DNA of 64,000 nucleotides. Origin: Torreya grandis. Its lineage: Eukaryota > Streptophyta > Pinopsida > Cupressales > Taxaceae. Shown piece after piece: positions 35,640-46,080 of the stretch. The translations under genes and the position numbers were made by a program. Positions within the stretch are counted from its first letter, which is position 1. The number at the start of each line of letters is the position of its first letter. The notes beneath the pieces were generated by a model that was not told where the DNA came from, did no database searches, and saw nothing but the letters and a program-made list of their open reading frames with translations. The DNA lies in assembly GCA_037957365.1 (NCBI GenBank), contig JARHVA010000593.1, positions 1-64,000 of the forward strand. The letters are read 5' to 3'.

Positions 35640-36235
35640 GCACTTGTCCTTTGGGAGGCTTCTTTGAACTTCTGCATTGAACCGCTCCTTTGAAATGCTC
35701 CTTTGAACCAAGATTTGAAATTGAGTGAACCGTTTGATTGAACCAAAGCATTGAACTACTTGGTTGAACCAAACATTGAACCAAGCCGATGAACCAAGTG
35801 GATGAACCAACTAAGTGAACCGAAGCATTGAACTGCTTGGTTAAACCAAGCCGATGAACCAATTGATTGAACCAAAGTGATGAACTTAGCTGTTGTGTTG
35901 AGAGATTTTTAATCTGTTGAACCAAATGTGTTGAACATGTTGAACCTTGATTGAACTTATTTGTAGAAGACTTTTGAACCCAACTGTAGAAGTCTTTAAA
36001 CCTAGAATCGGTTAAACTCTTGCTACTGATGCTTGTCAATGGACATTTTTGGTTTAACTAGATAATTGAACCAATTTTGAGATCACCTAAGTGTTGAAAT
36101 ATTGTTTCTTTCCTATAGAGTCTATAGATTTCAACCAGTGAAGCTCGTTGAACTTGGCCTGCAGAGTCTATAGATTTCAAGCCTATAGAGTCTGTAGATT
36201 TAAGCCTGTAGAGTCTGTAGATTTTTGAGAAGCTT
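35640..36235. repeat. Minisatellite-like tgaaccaa and gagtctgtagattt repeats, 3' LTR
   Basis: Words such as attgaaccaag and gatgaaccaa recur a dozen or more times at 35690-36010. A 20-25-bp unit like gagtctatagatttcaagcc occurs four or five times at 36115-36230. The same arrays are in the 5' LTR (40740-41330), and the second type is also in the D LTR near 57390-57540. Confidence 0.8.
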
Positions 36236-36359
36236 GAAAAATTTGGAATTTTGAATGCCCAAGACAAATTTTGAAAAGGGAAGGGACAATTTTGGTCTGT
36301 AGGACCAAAATAGTTCAAATTTTGTCCTAAAAATGAGTGATATTTTTTGGGGGACAACA

Positions 36360-36889
36360 GCTGGCTCCAGTTGGGGAACTTTTATCAATTACAAAAAGAA
36401 TTGGAGTAGAATCCAGAATCTCCAGTGTCTTCATGTGTACCATTGGGCCATGGAGTCATGCTACCCAAAAATGAAAGGCTCCAAAAATGGAAACAAACAA
36501 AACAAAATAGAATTAAAAACTATACAAATATACATATGTATAAATGAAATGATATGATACTTCAAGAATTGAAGTATTTCAGATGCTGCTTCTTGAGAGA
36601 TAGTGAAAATAGTGCTTTATCCTAGTAAACCAGTAGGAAAACATTTTTCCCCTAGAAATGGTAATGGGCGAATGGAGCTCTCCACTAGGAAACCAATTTT
36701 CTACGTATTCCTCTTGGCCTTTTCTTCTTCTTGCTCCATGGTAAGACGTGGTTTTCAAACTAAAAACCATAACTCTTTGATCTCCCTCTAAAGAATTCCT
36801 TTTGCTAACTTTAGAATACAATAGTATGGTCCACCACCATAGCTTATTGTTCTACTGGTCCAGTCTAGCACATGCTTTGATTGTTAGAA
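36360..36889. other. Element B interior before the 3' LTR, unassigned
   Basis: No pol domain. A minus-strand open frame (36579-36821) contains EEYVENWFPSGELHSP but is not recognised. A hairpin ATACTTCAA-GAA-TTGAAGTAT lies at 36557-36577. The stretch marks where pol was deleted. Confidence 0.4.
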
Positions 36890-37045
36890 TCAGACCCCTG
36901 ACAAACCATCAACTCAACACATCTTTTGGTGTGAAGGAGTTTGATCTCTTCATCTTGAGTAGTCTTCAATCCGAGCAATAGAGATCTGTACCTAGCTATG
37001 GAAGAAATGCTGCCATTGAATTCCAAGATCCAAGCATCATCAGAA
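36890..37045 (-). pseudogene. Fragment of an RNase-H-like domain in element B
   Basis: The minus strand reads AWILEFNGSISSI followed by YRSLLLGLKTTQDEEIKLLH and VELMVCQ. This matches the domain at 62990-63310 of element D (ILEFDGN, EYESLF, ADQDKGIKLLHAKGDAKLVV, VCQ), with the middle strand deleted, the first catalytic Asp changed to Asn, and GD lost. It shows that B descends from an element with the same gene order as D. Confidence 0.65.
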
Positions 37046-37116
37046 GCTAATCTTCTATTAGATTTCTCTTCATCAGAGATGGAAGATCTTTCTTGATTTG
37101 TAATGTGCCCTACTAA

Positions 37117-37560
37117 TTATTTTAATGCCTTTTTTGGATCAAAACCTAGATTGCCAGCTACAAGACTTTCATCAGCTGAGACATGAGCATCCTCTATGGT
37201 TAAGAAGTAATTACCCTTGCCTGACAGCTCAAACAAAATTTGAACAGTAAGGGATGATGTTTGGGAAACCACAATCTTTGCCTCAGATAGGTCTGCACCT
37301 GGTTCTCCACCAATTTCTAATTGCTCAAGATTGACACACAAGGATTCAAACTCAGTCATTTGAATTTTGAATTTTTTGACATGATCAATCATGTCAAATG
37401 ACTTGAATGGACTTGGAAGAAAGGATGGGAGTTCATCCTTTTGGTTTCTGGGAAGGGGAGGACTAATTTGTGAAGTTGAATTAGAAGGTGCAGAGATGTT
37501 TGATGTACTTACTTCTTTGGCAATCACCAGGTCCTTTGACTGAAAAGGAAGAGGGGTTCT
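37117..37560 (-). pseudogene. Element B gag-pol linker
   Basis: A 136-codon open frame starts MIAKEVSTSNISAPSNSTSQ and contains FKSFDMIDHVKKFKIQMTEF and NYFLTIEDAHVSADESL. These align with separated pieces of D: FQSFDIIDHVKK-like sequence near 62150-62190 and NYFLTTEDTHVLADE at 62830-62880. B therefore carries a deletion that removed the protease between them. The linker function is unknown. Confidence 0.6.
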
Positions 37561-37859
37561 CTACTTAGCAATTGAAATTATTGGTTGGGATCACTCTTCT
37601 ATCTTCTCTTTGTCAACCTACTAGGCTAGCTAATTCTCAAACCTAGTGAATACTGTGTATGATCCTTTGATTGCTTCACCTTTACTTTTGGGTTCATCCT
37701 ATAAATTTAGGAAACCAATGTGGGAGTTGCCAGCTGATTCTTCTAGATCCTCCATGAAGATATCAGCACCATTTTCTTGCTTGAACTCAGGTTAGAAATA
37801 GGAAACATGTTCTATTTCTAGATATCTAACTACTGAGTTGGTTGGAGGTGCTTCAAGGG

Positions 37860-38695
37860 CAAGATTCCTCTATGGGGGAGGAAGACAATTTTATTGCCCT
37901 TGACTTCTGGCAGCGTTGCCTTGATATGGTTGATTAGGCAATGTCCTCCTTGGTATATCTTTATATAGAGGAGCAAAAGATATACTTTGTGCCATTTGCC
38001 TTTTCAAGGCTAGCAATTCATTTGCCAGCTTTTGTACCATTGGGTCAGTGGTAACTATGGGTGAGTATTCAGAAGATGAAGAGGGTTTGCCTCTATTTAG
38101 GTATCTCCTTATCTTTCTTGCCAAGATAAGGTCATCTTCTACCTCAGTGGCCAAAATTTGAGCTGCAACAAGATCTATTTGACCAGCATGTCTCAACAAA
38201 AAAACTCACTTCAGGCAATTGTGAATTGATGAAGAAACATTTGAGGTTCTTAGGTGTTGGCTGAGCAACCATGGGAATCTTGTGCCTCAACTTGTCAAAC
38301 CTGGCAATAAAATCCCTCATAGGCTCATGAGGCTCTTTCTTCATCTGAGTGAGTCAGTCCAGTAAGGCATGTGCATCTTCTGTGGGCTTGAACCTTGCTT
38401 CGAACTTGGCTTTGAGTGTATCCCAGTTAGTCACTAATCTAACTTGTAGATGGTAGAACCAGTCTGTAGTAGCACCTTGTAGTGTCTCCATAAAAAGCCT
38501 AACTACCACATCTTCAAATTCCACCCCTATAACACCATAGGCTATGCTAAAGGCTGCAATGTGTTCATCAGGGTGAACTATCCCATCACCAAAGAATTTA
38601 GGGAAATTACTTCTTGAACTACATGGGAGTTCATGTAGAGGTGGAGTCAAGTTGAGTGGGCCAAAAGAGTTACCTCAGGGGCCTCGAACTGCCAT
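37860..38695 (-). pseudogene. Element B gag
   Basis: Gag builds the retroelement particle. From the ATG at 38693-38695 the frame reads MAVRGP, a stop, then GNSFGPLNLTPPLHELPCSS and FPKFFGDGIVHPDEHIAAFS. It continues through DWFYHLQVRLVTNWDTLKAKF and FEARFKPTEDAHALLD to MRDFIARFDKLRHKIP. This is a retrotransposon gag domain (W-tract, then F-ARF, then F--RF--L), and it matches element D gag at 60666-61180 closely. Frameshifts follow near 38200, and a Met-Pro-Arg-Arg-Thr segment near 37960 resembles D's downstream repeat region. No zinc knuckle was seen. Confidence 0.85.
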
Positions 38696-38959
38696 GATTT
38701 AATCAATAAAAATAGAGATAACCAATCTAGATGGAGTGGCTAGATTACAGAACAAAAATGGAAAAGGACTAGCTCAGCTTTAGCTTAAGGCTTGAGGCTT
38801 CAAACTGTGCACTCTTTCCCAGCAGCTCTAGTTTTGCAGACCAGATAAAATAATGAAGGTAGAGGAAGATGGTAAGGCTATAAATGGATAATGGGTAAGA
38901 CATGAAATGGAGTCACTAGATTCTATAATGGATAAGGGTTATAGTGATAATAGGCTATT

Positions 38960-38977
38960 TCCCCAGCGGAGTCACCA
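38960..38977 (-). other. Element B primer-binding site
   Basis: The minus strand reads TGGTGACTCCGCTGGGGA five bases after the 5' LTR. From memory this is complementary to the 3' end of plant tRNA-Arg(ACG) with one mismatch. Element D has TGGTGACTTCGTTGGGGA at the same place. Confidence 0.75.
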
Positions 38978-38982
38978 AAAAC

Positions 38983-41464
38983 TATTGGTTGAATATTTTG
39001 TCGATCAATGTACTTATAAACAAAATAGGTCTGATCAACCAAAGTAGGAAGATTGGTCATCCAAAGTGTAGGTTTACCACATCAAAAGGGGACTAATCTC
39101 TCTTCTCATCAAGGGGAGGTTCCCTATAGATATGTTATATATATATATAAAATAATACTCAAGGGTAGGACAAACCATCCATCTCTCTTTTTTTAGAGAT
39201 GATGCATGCAGATCAAAGGAAAAACTCAAGGGAAATGACATAAAGCACTCATCTTCTTTCAGAAGTACTATTTAGCAAGCCACAAGAATACTCTTGGTAT
39301 TAAAAGCAAAATGTAACTAAGGACGTAGTAAGCAGTAAATTGAGATGTAGCACAAAGTCTCCACCTGAATTTCCCAAGAGTGAGATACAAAGGACAATGA
39401 GGGCACAAAGTCATCCCAAGGTCCTTTACATAGAAATAAAAAGAAAACACACTAAAGGCAATTATGGGGGCACAAAGTCTCTCCATAGTTGAATTTAGGA
39501 CACCTTCCTGACTACTTTCACTAATCCTTCTTATTAAATTAAAGGAACAAAAAATATAATAAGGAAAAAGACATAAGAACAGTTTCCTCAACAATAAATA
39601 TATCACAACACAAAGTCTGAAAAGTCACTTGCTTTCTTATTCCAATAACAAAATATGATTAACAATCTGAGCTCAAAGTCTCAGTAATGCCTTTCAATTT
39701 GGGTAGAGTTTCATTTTTGATTGTCAAAAAGAGATCCATTTACAATAAAAGAGAGTCCCTGATATAGCCTCTTCAAGAAGGACTCAGGAACAGTAACACA
39801 TCATGTGGCATTGAAATTTGTTAAGAAGATAGGCTGGAATTTAGGGGCATCTACCCATTTGTTTTTCTCAATGTAAGGAAACAAGTCATGTTATTAAAAG
39901 TTTTCAACTTTAAATGTCCACCTGGTGATCTAATCCTTCTTCATCATTCCTCCTTTTCTGGTTAGTTAAATTGGGTCCTTGATTCAATATGATACTCTAT
40001 TCTTTAATCACTTCGTACTGATCTTGGCCTTAAAGCCTTTGAATGCATTCAAGACCATAGATTTAAATCTACAAGGGTCAATAGCTATTTTATGAGCTTT
40101 GAAATTGACATTCACACACCTGTCAATATGCTTTTAATGGCTAGTTTGCTATTATGGAATTTGACGTCTTCGAGCACGTCACCCCTTGGTCTTTATTTGG
40201 CTTTCCTATTCTGCATCCTCCTGAAGGGAAGGTGACCCTTCAACTTTGGGGGAGTGTCCTTTAAGTTGGTAGCTGAGAGTCCCCTGTAAGGGCACCTACC
40301 CTTTAGGGTCCTTCGATGGCCTTTTATCTTCGGTAGTCCTACAGAGCTTTCTCGTGGGCTTTTTTCCCTGGGCTTTCTCTATGGGCAAATTCCCATAGAC
40401 TTTTTCCACAAGCATTTTCCCACGGATAAAAAGTCCATGGAAATTTCCCATAGACAAAAAGTCTGTAGAATTGTTTTGATCACTTTGCCTTTCATCTTTG
40501 GAAAATTCCTTCGAGTTTTCCTCCCGCAGCTGCTTTCCCAAATTCCTTCAAACTTTTTGTCTGAAGGAATTTCTTCGGACAAAAGCTCAAAAGAATTGTT
40601 TCTTGCCTTAGTTTTTTTCAACTGCTTTAAACAAAAATTTGAAAGAATTTACCTTTACGGCCTTCTTTGAAAATGACCCTACTGAAGGATACTTTTGTCG
40701 ACCAAGTGCCCTCTGTAATTGCACCTATCCTTCGGGAGGCTTCTTTGAACTTTTGCATTGAACCGCTCCTTTGAACCAAGCTTTGAAATTGAGTGAATTT
40801 TTTGATTGAACCAAAGCATTGAACTGCTTGGTTGAACCAAACATTGAACCAAGCCATTGAACCGAGTGGATGAACCAACTAAGTGAACCAAAGCATTGAA
40901 CCACTTAGTTGAACCAAGCCGATGAACCAATTGATTAAACCAAAGTGATGAAATTAGCTAATTGAACTTTACAATTGTGTTGAGAGATTTTTAAGCTGTT
41001 GAACCAAATGAGTTGAACCTATTGAACCTTGATTGAACTTGCTTGTAGAAGAATTTTGAACCTAACTATAGAAGTCTTTGAACCTGGAAGTGGTTGAACT
41101 CTTGCTATTGATGCTTGCCAATGGACATTTTTGGTTGAACTAGATCATTGAACCAACTTTGAGATCACCAAAGCGTTGAAAGCTTGCTTCTTTCCTAAAG
41201 AGTCTGTAGATTTCAACTAGTGAAGCCCGTTAAACTTGGCCTATAGAGTCCATAGATTTCAAGCTTCTAGAGTCTGTAGATTCAAGCCTGCAGAGTCTGT
41301 ATATTCAAGCTTGTAGAGTCTATAGATTTTTGAGAAGCTTGAAAAATGAGGAATTTTGAATGCCTAGGACAAATTTAAAAAAGGGAAGGGACAATTTTGG
41401 TATGTAGGACCAAAATAGTTCAAATGTTGTCCCAAAAATGAGTGATATTTTTTGGGGGACAACA
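38983..41464 (-). repeat. Element B 5' LTR
   Basis: Collinear with 33896-36359, with the same termini. It ends with ggacaaca before the CACTC duplication. The TATA-like motif near 39763 and the tgaaccaa and gagtctgtagatt arrays (40740-41330) are conserved. Confidence 0.9.
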
Positions 41465-42776
41465 CACTCGACTGTCGATGGTCAGGTTGACCATCAATTT
41501 TCACATTGACCATTAATGGTCAAGGTACACCTCCTCAACCAAGAGCATGCAAACTACACACTTTGATTTTCTAATTATAACTTGTCTAAATCTTGTTGTG
41601 AGCATTTGTATGGATAATTTATAATTAGATAGCCCATTTTAACCTTCACTTCAAATTCTTACTTGTACCTATAATAATAGAAGAGATTAGAGGCGAAATC
41701 CATATCTAATTTTTATCAAGAGATTTGTACATCTAGAAGTTTATTTCTTATAGGTCAATCACAATCCAACAATCCAGCAACCATATCAGAGAGTCAATTT
41801 TTTGCCACCTCTCCACCAAGCCTTTAGGTATTATTACTCTGATGAAATTAAATTAGATTATACTAAAAAATCAACTATCTCAACCATTCATATAATTGAA
41901 TTATATTAAGATTATACTAAGAGATAGGTAAGACCAAGACCTAGATTGATTGAAAGTTTAGTTCACATAGCTTAACTTAAAGGTAAAGTAATCTATCATA
42001 GATTCACTCTTTATCGCACACACCTAACCAAACAACTATCACCAATTAAAAATCAAACAAACTTGAGACACGGCCCAACTAAGATTTCATCACCTAATGG
42101 TAACCTTACCATTTCTTGGTGATCCTACTTGGAGGTCATTACCAAGGGGAAGACCAACTTAGCTCTTCAATTAACTATAATATTTAGATATTAATATATT
42201 TTTGCTAAGCACCCAACACCTTTATCATTATGGTGTGTGAAGTGAGGGGATAATCCCCAATACTAAGCCATGTATTGATTCCAATACAGATTATTTTTGA
42301 GCACCTAAACACAACCTAAAACCATCCATATATTTCCTCTTTAGTACCCAATCTACAAGTCAATTTCAGTCACACATCTTCTTAAGGCATAAGCCAAAAG
42401 TGAGATTAATTTAAAATTTAAAGATTAGTGTATCTCTTAGATCATGATTTAATTTCTTTGATATTTTTTTTCTTCTCCTTGTTTGAGTAGTGAGGCTATT
42501 TGTGATTTATATCTCCCCTATCTTGTATGGTTCTCACTCACTAGTATCAAAGAGACTTTGTAGAGCAAAACCTACCACCAATTAAACCTACCTCTTCCAC
42601 CTCTTCATCCATAAACTATATCTCTAAATGAGTAGACTTTCCTTACCCTTCAAGAATTCCTACCTTCTTTTGGGAGGTCCCTTAAGGAGATGCATATTTT
42701 TCCACTTTCCTAGATAATAAGCTCACGACCTTACAACATTACGTTACATCCACATCTTACCATATTTTGGCTTCGA
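41465..42776 (+). other. Presumed 5' leader of gypsy element C; TTGACC palindromes
   Basis: No coding domain was recognised. The interval is contiguous with 33201-33895 once B is removed, and with C gag (47441 on) once copia I is removed. At 41478-41494 ATGGTCA-GGT-TGACCAT and at 41506-41523 a perfect 18-bp palindrome TTGACCATTAATGGTCAA occur. Assignment to C is inferred from position. Confidence 0.4.
42772..42776. other. Target-site duplication of copia I (with 47436-47440)
   Basis: TTCGA stands directly outside both LTRs of copia I, an exact 5-bp duplication. Confidence 0.85.
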
Positions 42777-43656
42777 TGTTAGGTTGTGGAGCTAAAAGCT
42801 TCACTGTATGCAAACATGGAGGAGGTTGCTAAGTGTCACAATCACCGGCATCAATTAGGCCATTCAACATCGGTCAAGGGTGAACAGGAAGCTACGGACA
42901 TCGATAGGAGTCAATCGATGTTGGTCACCTCTAGTCAGTTAGCGATAGATGTCAGTCGTCTATGCAGTTATGGAACTGTTAGTTTCACGAACAATTTGTT
43001 AACGAACCACTTGTTTGCATGTTAAAGGCTATTTTGAGTCTTAAGCTACGTGTCTAATTATTGTCTAAGTTATTTTTTAGTATGGAATATATTTATAGAC
43101 CCATTGGCATATATTGTAATTAGTGCAATAGAGGAAGGCAAGGAAGAAATCCTTTCAATTGTAAGATCTTTGATTTGCAGGTTGTGAAAGATCAGGGCTG
43201 ATCTACATGTGTAAGTAAGATTATTTGAGTTACAGGTTGTTGAAAGTTCATGGGAGATCTACTTGAAGTACTTTGAGTACTTGTATACTGGCAGTATTGA
43301 TACTGACTAGTTGGAGGTGAACAACAACTCTGTGTTTGAGTTATTTGTTGTGACCGTTTTTGATAGGAGAGTGAACTCTTGATTGAGAATTACTGGGAGC
43401 CCTTGAGGTGTGGGAAGCCTCATAGAGGTGTGAGAAGAAGTGGCATCTTCTTTATTGTATTTTCTTTTTAGATGAGTATTAATACAAGATTGTGTATTGT
43501 CTCTCATATTCTGTGTCATTTGTGAATTCTAGTTACTTATTAATTCTGGTATAATTTCATGTTTAGTTACTTATACAAGGTAATCATATGTACTCTTATT
43601 GAGGAGTAGGATCCTGACAAGTGGTATTAGAGCATTTATTTTCTATATTGCTTACA
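42777..43656 (+). repeat. Copia I 5' LTR
   Basis: It runs from TGTTAGGTTGTGG to TGCTTACA, 880 bp. It carries a TATA-like tatatttatag near 43088 and an array of ACATCGGTC-like motifs at 42845-42960. A primer-site-like aagtggtattagagc (43619-43633) lies inside its 3' end. Confidence 0.92.
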
Positions 43657-43658
43657 AC

Positions 43659-43670
43659 TGGTATCAGAGC
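43659..43670 (+). other. Copia I primer-binding site
   Basis: TGGTATCAGAGC, two bases after the LTR end, is the standard initiator tRNA-Met primer site. A second, older-looking copy (tggtattagagc) lies 37 bp upstream within the LTR. Confidence 0.9.
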
Positions 43671-43763
43671 TTTTGGTCGGGTTACTAACATGTATCAGAT
43701 CTGGTTAGTGTTTGTTGATTACAGGTCACTCACAAGGGTTTTTGTTTGAGTGGGTGTATAGCA

Positions 43764-44520
43764 ATGGCAGAAGAAAGTAAGCTACGAATGGAGAAGTTTA
43801 ATGGCAATAATTATCAATTATGGAGGATGCAGATAGAAGATTATCTGTATCAAAAGGATTTGTACTTACCATTGGGTGGGGTTGCATGCAAGCCCATAGA
43901 TATGAAGGATGAAGAATGGAAGGTTCTTGATCGGAAGGCTCTGGGATCTATAAGGTTGAGCCTTGCATCGTCTGTAATTTCCAACTTATCATAGGCTAAG
44001 ACAATGGTAGAGTTGATGGAATCTTTGACAAATTTATATGAAAAACCCTCAGCTTTGAATAAGGTATTTTCTATGAAGCAATTATTTAATTTGTAAATGT
44101 TGGAAAGTGGATCTGTACATAGTCATCTTAGTGATTTCCATGGTTTGGTAAACTAGTTAAATTTAGTCAATATTGTTTTTGATGATGAAATTAAGGCTCT
44201 CTTAATCTTATGCTCATTACCTAAAAGTTGGGAGAGTTTGGTAATGGCAGCTAGTAATATTGCATCTGCTTCAAAGATCTTAAAAGTTGATGATGTTGTG
44301 AGTGTAATCTTGAATGAAGAAATTTGTAGGAAAAGCACAAGTGAATCATTAGGTAATGCTTTAAGTGTTGAAAACAGGGGAAAGCAAAGAGAGAAGATCG
44401 ATCAAGGGAGATCAAGGTCAAAGATAGGCAGGAGATCCAAATCCAGGTATGGTAGAATAACCTGTTGGAATTGTGGAAAGTAAGGGCATGTAAAGAAAGA
44501 TTGTTGGTTGGTTGAAGATC
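43764..44520 (+). pseudogene. Copia I gag
   Basis: From the ATG at 43764 the frame reads MAEESKLRMEKFNGNNYQLW, the conserved NY--W start of Ty1/copia gag. After stops it continues LMESLTNLYEKPSALNKVFS and LLILCSLPKSWESLVMAAS. A zinc knuckle CWNCGK*GHVKKDCW lies at 44462-44505, with a stop in place of one residue. I chose this ATG over an upstream non-ATG codon because MAEE matches the family's usual start and sits in a good context. Length to the knuckle (~245 codons) is normal for the family. Confidence 0.88.
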
Positions 44521-45115
44521 AGCAAGAAGGAAATAAAAAAGTAGATGTTGCAGATATTGTTGCACAAGATGATCTGGTATGTTCCTTGGATAAAGTAGAA
44601 TCTTGGGTTTTAGATTATGGTGCCTCTTTCCATGCATCCCCAAACAGGGAATTTTTTCATGAATATGTCTAGGGAGACTTTGGAGAAATTTATTTAGGGG
44701 ATGGTAAGCCTTGTCAAATGGTTGGCAAAGGGAAAGTGAAGCTGAAATTACAGACAAGCAACACATGGGTGTTGAAGGAGGTCATGCATGTCCCAATCCT
44801 GAAGTGGAATTTGATTTTTGTTGGAAAGTTGGGTGATGAGGGTTGCATAGTAACCCTCATAGTAGACTCTTGGAAATTTTCTAAGGGTGCACTTGTTGTA
44901 GCAAGAAGTAAGAAAGTAGGTACACTTTATCTATCTACTTGTATTATTGATTCTCCTTCTGGTTTATCTACTTCAGCTGTAGATTCAAAGATGTGGCTCA
45001 ATAGGCTCGATCACATGAGTAAGAAGGGGTTGCATGTTCTTTAATCCAAAGGTATGCTTTCAGATTTGAAAAGCATGAATCGAGATTTCTGTAAGCAAAA
45101 TAAGAAAGTGACGTT
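44521..45115 (+). pseudogene. Copia I protease and pre-integrase segment
   Basis: The protease reads SWVLDYGASFHASPNREFF (~44605-44660); the catalytic DSG is now Asp-Tyr-Gly. It goes on through GDGKPCQMVGKGKVKLK and VLKEVMHVPILKWNLIFVGK. The pre-integrase region gives DSKMWLNRLDHMSKKGLHVL (44985-45042), corresponding to the W-xRLGHMS motif with Gly changed to Asp. It ends LKSMNRDFCK at ~45095, exactly where the zinc region before integrase should continue, but the integrase core is absent. Confidence 0.85.
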
Positions 45116-45354
45116 TCTTGAAACTGGGTCAATGAAGAAGGTGGTAGCTTCTGTTAGAGGATCACAGTATTGTAGAAGGAAGAAATCTGATGTCAATGAC
45201 AAGAATAAGAAAGCCTTGGTTTTCAAGGAGAAGATGATAGACAGAGATCAGTTCGAGGGGCTGAAGAATTCTGAGCAAAGCAAGGTTGATTTGGACGGGG
45301 TTTTGATCCAAAAAGAGCTCATGGGTAAAAGTCATCGCTCACAAGTAAAACATA
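45116..45354 (+). pseudogene. Lys/Glu-rich remnant between deleted integrase and motif array
   Basis: An open stretch reads VTFLETGSMKKVVASVRGSQ and then KKALVFKEKMIDRDQFEGLK. The first residues resemble the end of the integrase zinc region; the rest is charged and not recognised. It may be the linker between integrase and RT. Confidence 0.4.
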
Positions 45355-45560
45355 AAGACCGGCGTCGGTTAGAAAATTGACATTAGCATCCAAACAAGGA
45401 CCGACATCGGCTATGTGTAGACTAACATTAGTGACTCCAGACAAGTAAACACTAGCGTCGGTTAGGGAACTGACATTGGTGATGAGGCAGTCACATGGAA
45501 CCGACGTCGGTCGGGTGCAGACTAAGATGTGACTGACATCGATCACTGAGACAGATTTTG
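45355..45560. repeat. Array of ACCGA-NN-TCGGT near-palindromes inside copia I
   Basis: About eight units in ~200 bp: accggcgtcggtta, aaattgacattagc, accgacatcggct, taacattagtga, tagcgtcggtta, actgacattggtga, accgacgtcggtc (a perfect palindrome in its ACCGACGTCGGT core) and actgacatcgatc. Spacing is about 20-30 bp. The array replaces part of pol and resembles those in the LTRs of this element and in the leaders at 24150 and 31085. Confidence 0.75.
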
Positions 45561-45639
45561 GGTGGATAGCAAGCTATCAAGGAGTCTCAAGTGCTCATAT
45601 GGAGGATTAAAAGGGTAAGTAAGCCTCAAATTTGTCATT

Positions 45640-46080
45640 TCCCTTCTTTACACTACTTGTTGCTCACTGATGGTCAAGAACTAGAAAGTTATTAAAGAAG
45701 CAGAGCAGGTAGAATCCAGGAAATAGTGGGAGCTTGGCATGGATGAGGAATGTGATTTCTTGGAGAAGAACTAAATGGGAGTTTTTGGTGGAGTTGCTAG
45801 CTAGAAGAAAGCACTGAAAGACAAATGGATTTTCAGGATAAAGAAGAGTGGGAATGGACATGTGAGATGAAAGGCCAGGGTATATGGTCTTGAGTAAGCT
45901 TCAAGACAATGGAGGTTTAACCATTGTGTTTTCTTTACCAAGTTGGATAATATTAGCTACATTATCATGTTACTATATGTTGTGCTTATTGCAGGGTCAC
46001 ATATGCAAGGAGTTACTGAACTAAAAGTAAAGTTAGTTCAGAGGTGTGTCATGAGGAATCTAGGAGCAGCAAGATTCTTT
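45640..46080 (+). pseudogene. Copia I RT fragments
   Basis: ALKDKWIFRIKKSGNGHVR (~45812-45868) is the start of the RT. It jumps to an ASRQW remnant of the KQA-R-WY motif (near 45900) and then to LLYVVLIAGSHMQGVTELK (45975-46030), where the catalytic YVDDMLIAGS has lost Asp-Asp-Met. The fingers and palm between them are deleted. No activity is possible. Confidence 0.8.

Larger units (their letters stand above)
33896..36359 (-). repeat. Element B 3' LTR
   Basis: It starts on the minus strand with TGTTGTCCCCCAAAAAATAT and ends ATTCAACCAATA. Contents in minus order: short repeats of the gagtctgtagatttcaagcc type (36110-36235), tgaaccaa-rich repeats (35680-36010), hairpins with GGACAAAAAGTCC (35372-35384), a TATA-like motif near 34682 and a long (TA)n run. 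Open frames on both strands between 35174 and 36039 are chance frames in this less AT-rich part. Confidence 0.9.
33896..41464 (-). mobile_element. Non-autonomous Ty3/gypsy element B (gag only, long LTRs)
   Basis: Two LTRs of 2.46 and 2.48 kb in direct orientation flank a 2.6-kb interior, with an exact CACTC target duplication. The interior on the minus strand reads primer site, gag, Pro/Ser-rich linker, a fragment of an RNase-H-like domain, then unassigned sequence up to the 3' LTR. Protease core, RT, RNase H proper and integrase are missing. LTR ends and gag match element D (57255-64000), so B is a deletion derivative of the D family. By eye the two LTRs are roughly 90% identical in sampled stretches. 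Confidence 0.9.

Noticed and set aside
35174..36039. Many overlapping open frames on both strands, up to 170 codons
   Set aside because: They lie wholly inside a B LTR, are repeated in the other LTR with different interruptions, and contain only repeat-derived sequence.
42777..43619. 843-bp LTR ending at GACA before agtggtattagagc
   Set aside because: Similarity between the two LTRs continues another 37 bp to TTACA, where an exact TTCGA target duplication and a better primer site are found.
44251..44766. Minus-strand open frame of 171 codons
   Set aside because: Antisense to well-supported copia gag and protease on the plus strand.
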